From: Paracoccus denitrificans
GTDB taxonomy: Bacteria > Pseudomonadota > Alphaproteobacteria > Rhodobacterales > Rhodobacteraceae
Direction of reading: 5' to 3'
Length of the DNA stretch: 64,000 nt
Assembly (NCBI GenBank): GCA_003240735.1
Contig: QFNE01000008.1
Coordinates: 75,753-139,752 of the forward strand
Below are positions 1 through 10,096 of this stretch, one piece after another. The notes beneath the pieces are model-generated. The model was not told the DNA's origin. It saw only the letters and a program-made list of their open reading frames with translations, and searched no databases. The position numbers and the translations under genes were made by a program. Each line of letters begins with the position of its first letter. The first letter of the stretch is position 1.

Positions 1-886
1 TACGGTCGCCGAACGTCTTGGTGATGCCCTTGGCTTCCAGCACGCGCTTGCCCGACTGTGGACCCGCATCCAGCGCCATGGCCGCCGTGCCCTGACGTCG
101 GATCTGGGACGCACGTTCGGCGCGCAGGTCCTGCAGCGCACGAACCCGGCCCATGTTTCGCTTGCGGCGAGCGCTGATGCCTTCAACGGCCCAACGGGCC
201 TCTGCCTTGATCTTGCGGTCAAGCTTGTGGCGCGCCTCGTCCTCGGCGGCCCATGTAGCCTCGCGCCATTCCTCGAACCCGGCAAAGCCGCGATCCTGAC
301 GGCGCACCTGCCCCCGGTCGATCCACAGCGTCGCCCGGGTCAGCGCCCGCAGGAACGCGCGGTCGTGCGAAATCAGCACAAAGGCTGAGCGGGTGGTGGA
401 CAGCTGCTCTTCCAGCCAGCCGATCGCCTCGATGTCCAAGTGGTTCGTCGGCTCGTCCAGCAGCATCAGGTCAGGGTCCTGGGCGATCAGACGCGCCAAT
501 GCGGCGCGGCGACGTTCACCGCCCGATGCAGTGCTGACGGGACGCGCGGGGTCGAACTTCAGCCCTTCCGCGGCAATGGCGACGCGGTATTCCTCGCCCG
601 CTGGCAGACCGGCGGCGGCGAAATCGCCCAGCGTTTCGAATGCGGACAGGTCCGGGTCCTGTTCCATGTATCCGACGCTCGTGCCTGCAGGCATGACGAC
701 GGTGCCGCGGTCGGGTTCGACCAGTCCGGCCATCACCTTCATCAGCGTCGATTTGCCGGACCCGTTTCGCCCGACCAGCGCCACACGGTCGCCTGACTGG
801 ACGGTCAGGGACAGTTCATTGAAAACAGGGTTTCCGCCGTAGGTCAGCGAAATGTCGGTCAGCTGTAAAAGGGGTGCGCGCGCCAT
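1..886 (-). CDS. uup: ABC-F family ATPase (Uup-like), 5' part only
   Basis: Minus-strand gene whose start is an ATG at 886 and whose 3' end lies outside the window. About 295 residues are visible. The first ABC cassette is complete: a Walker A GRNGSGKST near residue 40, the signature SGGERRRAALA, a Walker B LMLLDEPTNHLD and the switch motif ISHDRAFL. An arginine/lysine-rich linker follows, and a second cassette begins at the window edge (KGITKTFGD). There are no membrane segments, as expected for ABC-F proteins, which act on ribosomes or nucleic acid rather than in transport. The linker and overall form fit Uup better than EttA. A role in translation or DNA structure maintenance is inferred from the family only. 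It is divergent from the glucan synthase, with 214 bp between them. Confidence 0.85.
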   Translation of the reverse strand, partial: MARAPLLQLTDISLTYGGNPVFNELSLTVQSGDRVALVGRNGSGKSTLMKVMAGLVEPDRGTVVMPAGTSVGYMEQDPDLSAFETLGDFAAAGLPAGEEYRVAIAAEGLKFDPARPVSTASGGERRRAALARLIAQDPDLMLLDEPTNHLDIEAIGWLEEQLSTTRSAFVLISHDRAFLRALTRATLWIDRGQVRRQDRGFAGFEEWREATWAAEDEARHKLDRKIKAEARWAVEGISARRKRNMGRVRALQDLRAERASQIRRQGTAAMALDAGPQSGKRVLEAKGITKTFGDR

Positions 887-1100
887 TCCCGCGCCCTACC
901 CCGACCACGCGCGCGGGTCAACGCACGCGGCGACACGCACCGCCTGCCATGGCCGCAACCTGCCCAAAATTTCATCGTCACGTCATTGCAATCGTCACAC
1001 GCTCTCGCGGTTGGACCGAAACTGGGGCAACATGCGTTGCGACCACTCATCCCTGACGTTGAAGCAGGGTTTTCGACACTCAGTTTCACCGAGGTGACAG

Positions 1101-4100
1101 ATGCTGGACTTTGGCTCTCGCAAGGGCGTTACGGGCTTAGGCCAGGTTGACAGCGGTGATATCGAACCCATTCGTTTTCAATTCTGGACCGGTGGCAGCC
1201 TGTTTGCGGCGGGTCAGGATCTGGCCGCTGACGCGCGTCCTGACGTGCAGGATATGCCGACGAAACCTGTTCGCCGTCTGAACGAAAACCAGAAAGAGCT
1301 GCAGGACCAATATCTGGCGACCGTCGCCGCCGCTGCGTCGGGCGAATTGGTCACCCCTGCGGCCGAGTGGCTGATCGACAATAACCACATGGTCGAAGAA
1401 AACATCCGCCAGCTGCGCGAAGGCTTCAACCGTGGGTTTCTGAGCCAGTTGCCGCTGGTGCAACTGGCCGATGGTCGGGACATGCCACGCGCGCTGGTCA
1501 TCGCATGGTATGTCGTCGCGCTGACAAATTCGGAAATCACGGCCGAAGCACTCACCGAATTCCTTCAGGGTTATCAGACGCGCATCACCCTGAATATCGC
1601 AGAGCTTTGGGCAATTCCGGTTTTTCTGCGCTTTGCGTTGATCGAAAATCTCAATCGTCTGGCCAAGCGGGTGACATTGGCGCGCGCGCGGCGCAACCAT
1701 GCCAACGCGATTGCCGACGCCATCGCCGACGCCCCCAGCCGCAGTGATATCAATGCGCTGATCACCCGCGAAGGGGATTGGTTGAAACTGGACACGGTCG
1801 CTGCCCAGTTGATGTACCGGCTGCGTGACAGCAATGATGGCGCGCGGCTGGCGCTGGACGCGATTGAACGGTCGGGTGGTGGTCCGGGCAGTCTGGAGCG
1901 CGCGGTTCAAGCCGAATATGCCCGGCAATCCAGCGGCAACGTGACCACCGGCAACATCGTGCGCAGCCTGCGTCGGATGGGCGAAATCGACTGGTTGACG
2001 TGGTTTGAAGACAACAGCCGGGTCGATGCGTTGCTGAACGACACGACCGAGTTCGGTCGTCTGGATCAGCCGACCCGCAGCGCCTATCGCGCGGCGATCG
2101 AACGTATCGCCCGCCGATCAGAGCTGGACGAGGTCGCGGTCACCAAGCGCGCGTTGGAAGCTGCCGGCGCTGACGCCGTAACTGAGAACGCGCAGGATCA
2201 CGGCCTGCCGGTGATCGGCCACCTTTTGGTTGGGGAGGCGCGCAACCGCTTCGCGGAGCAGGCGGGCTATGACCCGACCCTGGGTGAGCGTCTGGGTGCG
2301 TCCTATCGACGGCTCGGATGGCTGGGAATCGTTTTACCGATGTCCCTGCTGACAATCGTTCTGCTGGCGATCCTTAACTATTTCCTGCCAGTCTCGCTCG
2401 GCGGTTGGCAACGTGTTCTGTTGCTTGCGCTGGCGGCGTGGCCTGCGTCCGATACTGCCCTGCGACTTGTGTCCTTCATTGTGTCCCGCACAGTCACCCC
2501 CAAGCGGCTGCCCGCGTACGACTTCCGCACAGACGGCCCCCCGACTGAGGCACGTACGCTGGTCGTCATCCCCGGAATGATCAGCAGCCTGGACGCGGTC
2601 GACGAGCTGGCTGACACGCTGGAGCTGCATTATCTGGCGAACCCGCGCGGTGACGTGTCGTTTGCGCTGCTGACCGACTGGCGCGATGCCCCGACCGAAC
2701 ATCTATCGGACGACCAGATGCTTCTCGACGCGGCGCGTGAACGCATCGAGGTTCTGGCCGACCGATACGATCACGGCGGCAAGCGTCGTTTCTTCCTGCT
2801 GCATCGCCGCCGTCAGTGGAACTCCCATGAAGGCGCCTGGATGGGGTGGGAACGCAAACGCGGCAAACTGGCGGAGCTGAACGAGCTGCTGCGCGGCGGC
2901 GCGGCCACCAGCTTTATCGACACCGGCGCGACCCCGCCCGAGGGCGTGCGCTATGTCGTGACGCTGGACAGCGACACCCGCCTGCCGCGTGACACCGTGC
3001 CGTCCCTTGTCGGGAAGATGGCGCATCCGGTGAACCGCGCCGTCGCGCGACCGGACGGGACCGTCAAATCCGGCTACGGCATCATGCAGCCGCGCGTGAC
3101 GCCGTCTCTGACGACCGGCGCGGACGCGTCGATCTTTCAGCGTATCTTCTCAGTCAACCGCGGGATGGATCCCTACGTCTTCACCGTGTCGGATCTTTAT
3201 CAGGACCTTTACGGCGAGGGCAGTTTTACCGGCAAAGGCATTTACGACGTCGACGCGTTTGAGCGTGCGATGGACAATCGCATCCCCGAAAACCGGGTGC
3301 TTAGCCACGACCTGCTGGAAGGCTCGCTGGCTCGCGCCGCATTGGTCACCGACATCGAAGTCGTCGAGGATTTTCCCCTTCGCTATTCGACTGAATCCGC
3401 GCGCCAGCATCGCTGGACGCGCGGCGACTGGCAGCTTTTGCCATTCATCTTCGATCGGGCAAATGGCCTCAGCGGTCTCGCCCGCTGGAAGATGGTCGAC
3501 AACCTGCGGCGAGAGATCGTGTCGCCTGCATGGCTTCTGGCATCGGTGGCAGGGTGGCTGACCCTGCCCGGTTGGTGGGCGGCAGGTTGGCAGGTCGCGA
3601 TGATCCTTCTGCTGGCTCTGGTCGCGATCTTGCAGTTCGACGTCGGTATCCTGATGCGCCGTCGCGAGGCGGCGATGGGATACTACGCCCGTGGCATCGC
3701 CAAGGACGCACTGGGATACCTCATGGAGCTTGGGTTGCGCGTGGCCTCCATGGCCGACCGCGCCGCAAACTCGATAGACGCGATCACCCGTGCCATGTGG
3801 CGGATGTTCGTCAGCAAACGCCACTTACTTGAATGGACCACCGCACGGGAAAGCGCGTCGGCGCATTCCGGCATCCCCGCGGCGCGCCGGCTGCTCAGCC
3901 CCGCTATCGGGATCGTTGCACTGCTGGCGACCGCATTGATCAACCCGTCGGCGATCCCGGTCGCCTTGGTCATGTCCGTTCTGTGGATCGTCGCCCCGTG
4001 GGTGGGCCAGCGCGTGTCCCAACCGTTGGCCACCGAAGACCGGCTGCTCCTGTCGAATGACGAACGGTCGGAACTGCGCGGCGTCGCCCGTGTCACGTGG

Positions 4101-7100
4101 CGCTTTTTTGAGGATTTCGTCAACGAGCAGACGAACCACCTGCCCCCCGACAACTTCCAGGATCTGCCCGCCCCGAAGCTGGCCGAACGGACCTCGCCCA
4201 CGAATATCGGGCTGTACCTGATGTCCGTGATGTCGGCCCGGGACTTTGGCTGGTTGGGGATGGACACCGCATTGGGGCGCATCACCGATACGCTGAACAC
4301 CATGCAGCGGATGCCGCGTTATCGCGGTCATTTCTATAACTGGTACGACACGCGCAATCTGACAGTCCTGCCACAGCCCTATCTGTCGTCCGTGGACAGT
4401 GGGAACCTCGCGGGCCTGCTGGTCGCTTTGTCGGCCGGCCTGCGCATGTGGGCGCAAGCGCCCGCGGCGGCCCTGCAGACCGATCCCGCTGGATTGGGCG
4501 ATACGCTGGGACAGTTGCGCCTTGCATATGCCCGCCTGCCCGCCGCTGGGCGCCGCAGCGTAAGCAAACTGCGCGAAACCTTCGGTGAGCGGTTGGAAGG
4601 TTTCGCCAGCAAACACGCCTCTGTCATGGCCGATCCCAAGACCGCACCCATCGGCTTGCAGGACATGCAGGTGCTGGCCGCTGATATCCAACGACTGGCA
4701 CAAGACGTCGCCGACACGTCGGACGACGCCGAGGCTGGCGCGGGTGCAGACGTTCTGTGGTGGGCCAAGGCGCTGACGCGCAACTGCGCCGAGGTGCTGG
4801 TCACGCCGCCCAGTGGACGCGATGCATTGGCGGCCTTGACGGAACGTCTGACAGACATGTCCGAACGCGCCCGTGCGATGGCGTTCGAAATGGACTTCGG
4901 CCTTTTCGTGCAACGCGAAAAGATGCTGCTTTCCATCGGCTATCGCCCGCTGGAAGAGGAGTTGGACGAAAGCTGCTATGACCTGCTGGCGTCCGAGGCG
5001 CGGCTGACCTCGTTCCTGTCCATCGCCAAGGGTGATCTGCCCAAGGAACACTGGTCCCGGCTGGGTCGCCCGTTTGCGGCGTTCGGCAGTCGCGGCGCGC
5101 TGTTGTCGTGGTCGGGCTGCATGTTCGAATACCTGATGCCGCCCCTTCTGATGAAGGAACGGCATGGCGGTATCCTGAGCCACTCCAACAGCATGGCCGT
5201 GGATGTGCAGATGGAATACGGACGTTCGCGGTCGATGCCGTGGGGCGTGTCGGAAAGCGCGTTCAACGCCCGCGACCGTGACATGAATTATCAGTATTAC
5301 GCATTCGGTGTTCCGGCGCTGGCGCTGAAACGCGGTGGCGGCGACCCGGTTGTGGCGCCGTACGCAACGATCCTTGCGGCACAGATCCGGCCCGAGGCGG
5401 CGGTGCGCAACCTCGCGCGGTTGACCGAACTGGGTGCGCGGGGGCCATGGGGCTTCTACGACGCCGTCGATTTCACGCCGACGCGGCAAAGCGGTGACCA
5501 CACGCATGAGGTCGTTCGTAACGTCATGGCCCACCACCATGGCATGTCCATCATGGCCATCGCCAACACCGTGCTGGACGGCATCCACCGCGACCGTTTC
5601 CACGACGACCCGGTGGTGCGCGCAGCCGAACTGCTGCTTCAGGAAAAGTCACCACGCGAGGTCGTGCCGGTCACCCGCGCCCCTTTGATGGCCGAAAACG
5701 GAAGCGGAGCAACCACCGCCGTGTCGGAGGCGCAGACCTATGTCGACGACCCGGCCCACGCACCGCGAGAGGTCGCGCTGCTGTCGAACGGCAACCTGTC
5801 GACGATGATTTCATCGACCGGCGCAGGCCAATCCAGCGTCGGCAGCATCGCCATCAACCGCTGGCAGGCCGACCCGACCAAGGACCGGGGCGGCATCTTC
5901 CTGATGATGCGCGACGTCCAGTCAGGTGAATGGTGGTCGGCGACACCGGCCCCGTTCAAAGGCAAGGACGAACGCGCATCGGCCATCTTCTCTGACCACA
6001 AGGCGGAATTCTTCAAGACGGCCAACGCCATTGAGTCGAAGCTTGAGGTCGTCGCCGCGACCGAAGCGAACGCCGATGGCAGGCGCCTGACCTTGCGCAA
6101 CCGGTCAGGCCGCGACCGCGTCATCGAGGTGACGTCCTACGGCGAAATCGTTCTGGATAATCCCGGCGCGGACCGCGCGCACCCGGCGTTCTCAAAAATG
6201 TTCGTCTGGACCGACATTCGAAACAACGGCAACCTGATCGTCGCCGAACGTCGGCCGCGCGATCCGTCTGGCACTCGCCGTTATCTCGCGCATCTCGTCA
6301 CCTCGCACACCGCCGCGATCGACAGCCCGGTCGAAGCTGAAACAGACCGGCGCGCCTTCATCGGACGGGGGCGCAGTCTGGGCGATCCGGCAGCCCTACT
6401 GCCCGGCGCTACGCTCAGCGGAGCCAAGGGCTATACGCTTGATCCGGTCTTCGCGATCCGCCGTCGCATTCGCGTTCCTGCCGGTCGGACGGTCAGTCTC
6501 ATCTATTGGACGATCATGGCCGACACCGAAGAAGCGCGGGACGAGGCCGCCGCCCATTACGCCCACTCTCAGGTCTTTGACCACGAGCTGCGTCTGGCGT
6601 GGACGTGGAGCCAGGTTCAACTGCGCCACCTTGGCATCACGGTCGAGGATGCACAGCTTTACCGCCGCTTTGCCGCGTTCCTTGTCTATCCTGACCTGCG
6701 GCTGGCACTTGGCGCGGAACAGCGTGCCGGGCTGGGGCCGCAGTCATCGCTCTGGCCCATGGGGATTTCGGGCGACGACCCGATCACCGTCATCCGCATC
6801 GACGATGAGGCGGACCTGCCCATCGTCGTGCAGGCGTTGAAGATGCATCAGTTCCTGCGCGCGCGCGGCGTGCCCGGCGATCTGGTTGTCCTGAACGAAC
6901 GTGCGTCCAGCTATGTCCAGGATCTACAGCATGCGATCCGCGCGCGCTGTGACATGGCCATCGCGCAGGCAGGCGGGCCTGACCCGGCGCGTCATGTCCA
7001 CGCGATCCGTCGCGACCAGCTGTCGGCGGAAAGTTTCAACACGCTGATGGCGGCCGCCCGAGTCGTTCTGCATACCCGTAACGGCAAGCTCTCCGATCAG

Positions 7101-9581
7101 CTGAATCGCCTGCCCGAGAGCCGCGCAATTCTGGCCGATCGCGATCCGCTGCCGGATCTGGATCACCGTGCCCCGGACCGGCCGCGCCAGCCGCCACCGA
7201 CCCCGCTTTTGTTCTGGAACGGCTATGGCGGTTTCTCGGACGACGGACGCGAATACGTCCTGCGCGTCACGCCGGACCGGCCGACGCCGCAGCCATGGAT
7301 TAACGTGATCGCCCGGGACGACTTCGGCTTCCACGTCTCGGCCGAAGGTGCCGCATTCACGTGGGCCGAAAACTCGCGCGACTATCAGGTCACGCCATGG
7401 TCAAACGACCCGGTCACCAACCCGGTTGGCGAGACGATCCTGATCCACGACCCTGAGACCGGACGTGTGGCGACACCTTTCCCCGCGCTGTGTACCGACC
7501 GCAACATCACGTTCGAGGTAGCCCACGGCATGGGCTACAGCCGCTTTGCCGCCGATTTCGGCTGGGTCTACGTCGAAGCGATCATGACGCTCGCCCACGA
7601 CCAGCCGGCGCGGCTGACCCGGCTGAAGGTCACGAACCGGACAGGTCGCACTTTGCGTGTGCAGGGGATCGCGTATGCCGAACTTGTGCTGGGCAACGAT
7701 CGCGCCAAGAACGCGACCATGTTGCAGGCGAAGTTCGACCCGCAGGCTGGGGCCATTCTGGTCACGAACCCCTACTCCACCGAGTTCGCGGGCCGCGTCA
7801 CGGCGTTGGCGTGCGACCGTAAGCTGGATGGGATCTGCGCGTCCCGGACCGCCTATCTTGGCCGTGGCGGGCGGGTGAAACGCCCGACCGCACTGACCCA
7901 GTGGCCGACCGTCACGGCACCGGAGCAGTCGTTGCCCACCGACGCAGACCCCTGCGCCGCGATCCGGTGGACCATGTCGATTGAACCAGATGAAACGATC
8001 GAAACCACCGTCGTTCTGGCCGACACCCATGCGGACAAGATCGCGGATGTCCTGCAGGCGGTGCGCGGTCCGGATGCCACCGAAAAAGGTCTGGCTGCAC
8101 TGCAAGGGGGCTGGGACGATTTCCTGTCCACCATCCAGGTTGAAACGCCGGACCCCAAGCTGAACATCCTGGTCAACAGCTGGCTGCCATATCAGGCGCT
8201 CGGGTGCCGCATCAACGCGCGGACGGCGTTCTATCAGGCATCTGGGGCCTACGGTTTCCGGGACCAGTTGCAGGACACCGCCGCGCTGATCCTGCAAAAC
8301 CCGGACCTGTGCCGTCGCCAGATCCTGAATGCGGCGTCGCGGCAGTTCCCCGAGGGCGATTTCCAGCACTGGTGGCTGCCGCGTACTGGGGCCGGGGTCC
8401 GGACCATGATCTCGGACGACGTGGTCTGGCTGGGCAACATCACCGCCCACTACATCAACTCGACCGGCGACAAGGCCATTCTGGATGAAAACCTTGAATT
8501 CATTCAGGGCCCTGAACTTGAACCCGGACAGCACGACAAGTTCTTCCAGCCGGACAAGTCCGGCGATTTCGTGACGCTTTACGAACACTGCGCACGCGGG
8601 ATCGAACTGGCCAAGGACCGGACAGGACCGCACGGCCTGCCGCTGATCCTTGGTGGCGACTGGAACGACGGCATGAACCGTGTCGGCGAAAAGGGGCGCG
8701 GCGAAAGCGTGTGGCTTGGCTGGTTCCTGTGCGCCACGATCGATGCGTTCCTGCCGATCGCGCGGGCGCGCGGCGATGACGAACGCGCAGAGGGCTGGGA
8801 ACAGCACCGCAAGTCGGTGGCGCGCGCGCTGGATCAGTCTGGCTGGGATGGGGCGTGGTATCGGCGCGGCTATTTCGATGACGGCAGCCCCCTCGGCTCA
8901 TCGGAAAGCAGCGAATGCCGCATCGACAGCATCGCGCAAAGCTGGGCATTGATATCGGGCGCTGGCCGGTCCGACCGGGCAAGCCGGGGTGTCGACGCCG
9001 CGCTGGCGCAGCTGTTCGACCAGGACGCAGGCATCATGCGGCTGTTTACGCCGCCATTTTCGACAACCACGCAGGAGCCGGGCTACATCAAGTCCTATCC
9101 GCCGGGTGTGCGTGAAAACGGCGGGCAATACACCCACGCGGCGTCATGGATGATCTATGCACTTGCGCGGTCGGGTGACGGGACGCGCGCGCACCGCTTG
9201 TTCGACGCAATCAACCCGATCACGCACGCCTCGGACCGCGCGTCGTCGGATCGGTATCGGGTCGAACCCTATGTCGTCGCGGCGGACATCTATGGCGCGC
9301 AGGACAAGTCGGGCCGGGGTGGCTGGACCTGGTACACCGGTTCGGCCGGGTGGTTCTTCCGCGCAGCGGTCGAAGGCATCCTGGGCATCCAGCGGCAGCC
9401 GGGCGGCATTCTGGTCACCCCGAACCTGCCCGACGACTGGCCGGGCTTCGTCGCGCGGATCAAGCAGAACGGCATCACCCGTCGGATCGAGGTGACCCGC
9501 ACCGACGACGGCGTTGCCGTGATGGTTGATGACCAGCAGGTGGCCCCGGGGCGGGTGATCCCATTCGAACCCGAGAACTAA
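1101..9581 (+). CDS. ndvB: Cyclic beta-1,2-glucan synthase (NdvB/ChvB)
   Basis: A 2826-residue inner-membrane enzyme, the usual NdvB/ChvB length. It polymerises glucose from UDP-glucose into beta-1,2-glucan, controls chain length and cyclises the product for the periplasm. In order: an N-terminal soluble part; membrane helices near 409-460; the GT84 glycosyltransferase with DSDT near 618 and a QxxRW-type QHRWTRGDW near 767; further helices near 808-850 and 930-970; a glycoamylase-like region around 1380-1490; beta-sandwich regions; and a C-terminal GH94 phosphorylase-like domain, with RDQLQD near 2385 and the catalytic-type GGDWNDGMN near 2518. GAGGTG lies just before the ATG. No ndvA exporter gene is nearby; the gene stands alone. 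Confidence 0.95.
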   Translation: MLDFGSRKGVTGLGQVDSGDIEPIRFQFWTGGSLFAAGQDLAADARPDVQDMPTKPVRRLNENQKELQDQYLATVAAAASGELVTPAAEWLIDNNHMVEENIRQLREGFNRGFLSQLPLVQLADGRDMPRALVIAWYVVALTNSEITAEALTEFLQGYQTRITLNIAELWAIPVFLRFALIENLNRLAKRVTLARARRNHANAIADAIADAPSRSDINALITREGDWLKLDTVAAQLMYRLRDSNDGARLALDAIERSGGGPGSLERAVQAEYARQSSGNVTTGNIVRSLRRMGEIDWLTWFEDNSRVDALLNDTTEFGRLDQPTRSAYRAAIERIARRSELDEVAVTKRALEAAGADAVTENAQDHGLPVIGHLLVGEARNRFAEQAGYDPTLGERLGASYRRLGWLGIVLPMSLLTIVLLAILNYFLPVSLGGWQRVLLLALAAWPASDTALRLVSFIVSRTVTPKRLPAYDFRTDGPPTEARTLVVIPGMISSLDAVDELADTLELHYLANPRGDVSFALLTDWRDAPTEHLSDDQMLLDAARERIEVLADRYDHGGKRRFFLLHRRRQWNSHEGAWMGWERKRGKLAELNELLRGGAATSFIDTGATPPEGVRYVVTLDSDTRLPRDTVPSLVGKMAHPVNRAVARPDGTVKSGYGIMQPRVTPSLTTGADASIFQRIFSVNRGMDPYVFTVSDLYQDLYGEGSFTGKGIYDVDAFERAMDNRIPENRVLSHDLLEGSLARAALVTDIEVVEDFPLRYSTESARQHRWTRGDWQLLPFIFDRANGLSGLARWKMVDNLRREIVSPAWLLASVAGWLTLPGWWAAGWQVAMILLLALVAILQFDVGILMRRREAAMGYYARGIAKDALGYLMELGLRVASMADRAANSIDAITRAMWRMFVSKRHLLEWTTARESASAHSGIPAARRLLSPAIGIVALLATALINPSAIPVALVMSVLWIVAPWVGQRVSQPLATEDRLLLSNDERSELRGVARVTWRFFEDFVNEQTNHLPPDNFQDLPAPKLAERTSPTNIGLYLMSVMSARDFGWLGMDTALGRITDTLNTMQRMPRYRGHFYNWYDTRNLTVLPQPYLSSVDSGNLAGLLVALSAGLRMWAQAPAAALQTDPAGLGDTLGQLRLAYARLPAAGRRSVSKLRETFGERLEGFASKHASVMADPKTAPIGLQDMQVLAADIQRLAQDVADTSDDAEAGAGADVLWWAKALTRNCAEVLVTPPSGRDALAALTERLTDMSERARAMAFEMDFGLFVQREKMLLSIGYRPLEEELDESCYDLLASEARLTSFLSIAKGDLPKEHWSRLGRPFAAFGSRGALLSWSGCMFEYLMPPLLMKERHGGILSHSNSMAVDVQMEYGRSRSMPWGVSESAFNARDRDMNYQYYAFGVPALALKRGGGDPVVAPYATILAAQIRPEAAVRNLARLTELGARGPWGFYDAVDFTPTRQSGDHTHEVVRNVMAHHHGMSIMAIANTVLDGIHRDRFHDDPVVRAAELLLQEKSPREVVPVTRAPLMAENGSGATTAVSEAQTYVDDPAHAPREVALLSNGNLSTMISSTGAGQSSVGSIAINRWQADPTKDRGGIFLMMRDVQSGEWWSATPAPFKGKDERASAIFSDHKAEFFKTANAIESKLEVVAATEANADGRRLTLRNRSGRDRVIEVTSYGEIVLDNPGADRAHPAFSKMFVWTDIRNNGNLIVAERRPRDPSGTRRYLAHLVTSHTAAIDSPVEAETDRRAFIGRGRSLGDPAALLPGATLSGAKGYTLDPVFAIRRRIRVPAGRTVSLIYWTIMADTEEARDEAAAHYAHSQVFDHELRLAWTWSQVQLRHLGITVEDAQLYRRFAAFLVYPDLRLALGAEQRAGLGPQSSLWPMGISGDDPITVIRIDDEADLPIVVQALKMHQFLRARGVPGDLVVLNERASSYVQDLQHAIRARCDMAIAQAGGPDPARHVHAIRRDQLSAESFNTLMAAARVVLHTRNGKLSDQLNRLPESRAILADRDPLPDLDHRAPDRPRQPPPTPLLFWNGYGGFSDDGREYVLRVTPDRPTPQPWINVIARDDFGFHVSAEGAAFTWAENSRDYQVTPWSNDPVTNPVGETILIHDPETGRVATPFPALCTDRNITFEVAHGMGYSRFAADFGWVYVEAIMTLAHDQPARLTRLKVTNRTGRTLRVQGIAYAELVLGNDRAKNATMLQAKFDPQAGAILVTNPYSTEFAGRVTALACDRKLDGICASRTAYLGRGGRVKRPTALTQWPTVTAPEQSLPTDADPCAAIRWTMSIEPDETIETTVVLADTHADKIADVLQAVRGPDATEKGLAALQGGWDDFLSTIQVETPDPKLNILVNSWLPYQALGCRINARTAFYQASGAYGFRDQLQDTAALILQNPDLCRRQILNAASRQFPEGDFQHWWLPRTGAGVRTMISDDVVWLGNITAHYINSTGDKAILDENLEFIQGPELEPGQHDKFFQPDKSGDFVTLYEHCARGIELAKDRTGPHGLPLILGGDWNDGMNRVGEKGRGESVWLGWFLCATIDAFLPIARARGDDERAEGWEQHRKSVARALDQSGWDGAWYRRGYFDDGSPLGSSESSECRIDSIAQSWALISGAGRSDRASRGVDAALAQLFDQDAGIMRLFTPPFSTTTQEPGYIKSYPPGVRENGGQYTHAASWMIYALARSGDGTRAHRLFDAINPITHASDRASSDRYRVEPYVVAADIYGAQDKSGRGGWTWYTGSAGWFFRAAVEGILGIQRQPGGILVTPNLPDDWPGFVARIKQNGITRRIEVTRTDDGVAVMVDDQQVAPGRVIPFEPEN

Positions 9582-9613
9582 GGTGCAAGGGCGGCGCGGG
9601 TTACCCCGCCGCC

Positions 9614-9979
9614 CTACTCGCCAGCCGCGTACTTGGCACGCGCCGCCTTGACGGCGCCATGATGCGCGTTGGCCCAGTCGATCAGCCCCCTCAGCGGCGG
9701 CAGGAAGGTCTGCCCCAGATCAGTCAGCTCATATTCGACGCGCGGGGGTATTTCGGCAAAGATCGTGCGCCGCAGCAGGCCGTCTTCTTCCAGCAAGCGC
9801 AGGGTCTTGGCCAACATCTGCTTTGAAATGTCCGGAATGCTGCGCTGCAATTCGCTGAACCGCTGTTTGCCACCCTCCAGTGCCTCAAGGATCAGCAGGC
9901 TCCACAAATCACCCACCCGGTCCAGCACGTCGCGGATAGGGCAGTTTTCGGCATTCCATTCATCGGCCATGTCAGCCAT
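9614..9979 (-). CDS. HxlR-family winged-helix transcriptional regulator
   Basis: A 121-residue DNA-binding protein. The N-terminal CPIRDVLDRVGDLW block, with Cys13, is the family hallmark, followed by a winged helix (FSELQRSIPDISKQMLAKTLRLLEEDGLL) and the wing PPRVEYELTDLG. In relatives such as YodB, HypR and QorR the equivalent N-terminal cysteine senses quinones, diamide or other electrophiles; that role is inferred here. It is transcribed away from an oxidoreductase operon, with a 117-bp spacer full of dyads, so it most likely controls that operon and itself. ATG 9979 is used; ATG 9970 is a possible alternative, and neither has a strong ribosome site. Confidence 0.9.
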   Translation of the reverse strand: MADMADEWNAENCPIRDVLDRVGDLWSLLILEALEGGKQRFSELQRSIPDISKQMLAKTLRLLEEDGLLRRTIFAEIPPRVEYELTDLGQTFLPPLRGLIDWANAHHGAVKAARAKYAAGE

Positions 9980-9989
9980 CCAAAACTCA

Positions 9990-10009
9990 GTTCACAGAAA
10001 CGTGTGAAC
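9990..10009. promoter_or_regulatory. Perfect 7-bp dyad before the HxlR gene
   Basis: GTTCACA-N6-TGTGAAC is a perfect inverted repeat ending 11 bp upstream of the HxlR start. It is a candidate operator for autoregulation, or a hairpin in the HxlR leader. Which protein binds it is not known from the sequence. Confidence 0.5.
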
Positions 10010-10042
10010 GACATCCTTTCGTCCACATTCAAAACATAATTC

Positions 10043-10059
10043 GGTCTACTATATAGACC
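10043..10059 (+). promoter_or_regulatory. Dyad overlapping the probable -10 of the oxidoreductase operon
   Basis: GGTCTA-N5-TAGACC is a perfect dyad. It covers a TATATA at 10050-10055 that can serve as -10, with TTCAAA at 10028-10033 as a weak -35 (16-bp spacing). A short AT-centred dyad lying on the -10 is typical of HxlR-family operators. It is the best candidate for the HxlR binding site. Confidence 0.55.
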
Positions 10060-10078
10060 AAGTGCACGAAACGCACTT
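10060..10078 (+). promoter_or_regulatory. Second dyad downstream of the -10
   Basis: AAGTGC-N7-GCACTT is a perfect 6-bp inverted repeat next to the preceding dyad and 18 bp before the ATG at 10097. It may be a second operator half or a leader hairpin. Confidence 0.4.
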
Positions 10079-10096
10079 TTAATCGAGGATGTAGTG

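Noticed and set aside
887..1100. Small open frames in the gap between the ABC-F gene and the glucan synthase.
   Set aside because: They lack ribosome sites and recognisable sequence; I see only a likely promoter region without clear boxes.
3825..5603. Long antisense open frame (592 codons) inside the glucan synthase gene, and others of the same kind opposite bamA (20665-23031) and gcd (13836-15182).
   Set aside because: They mirror codon bias of the real gene on a GC-rich strand, have no family resemblance and no ribosome sites.
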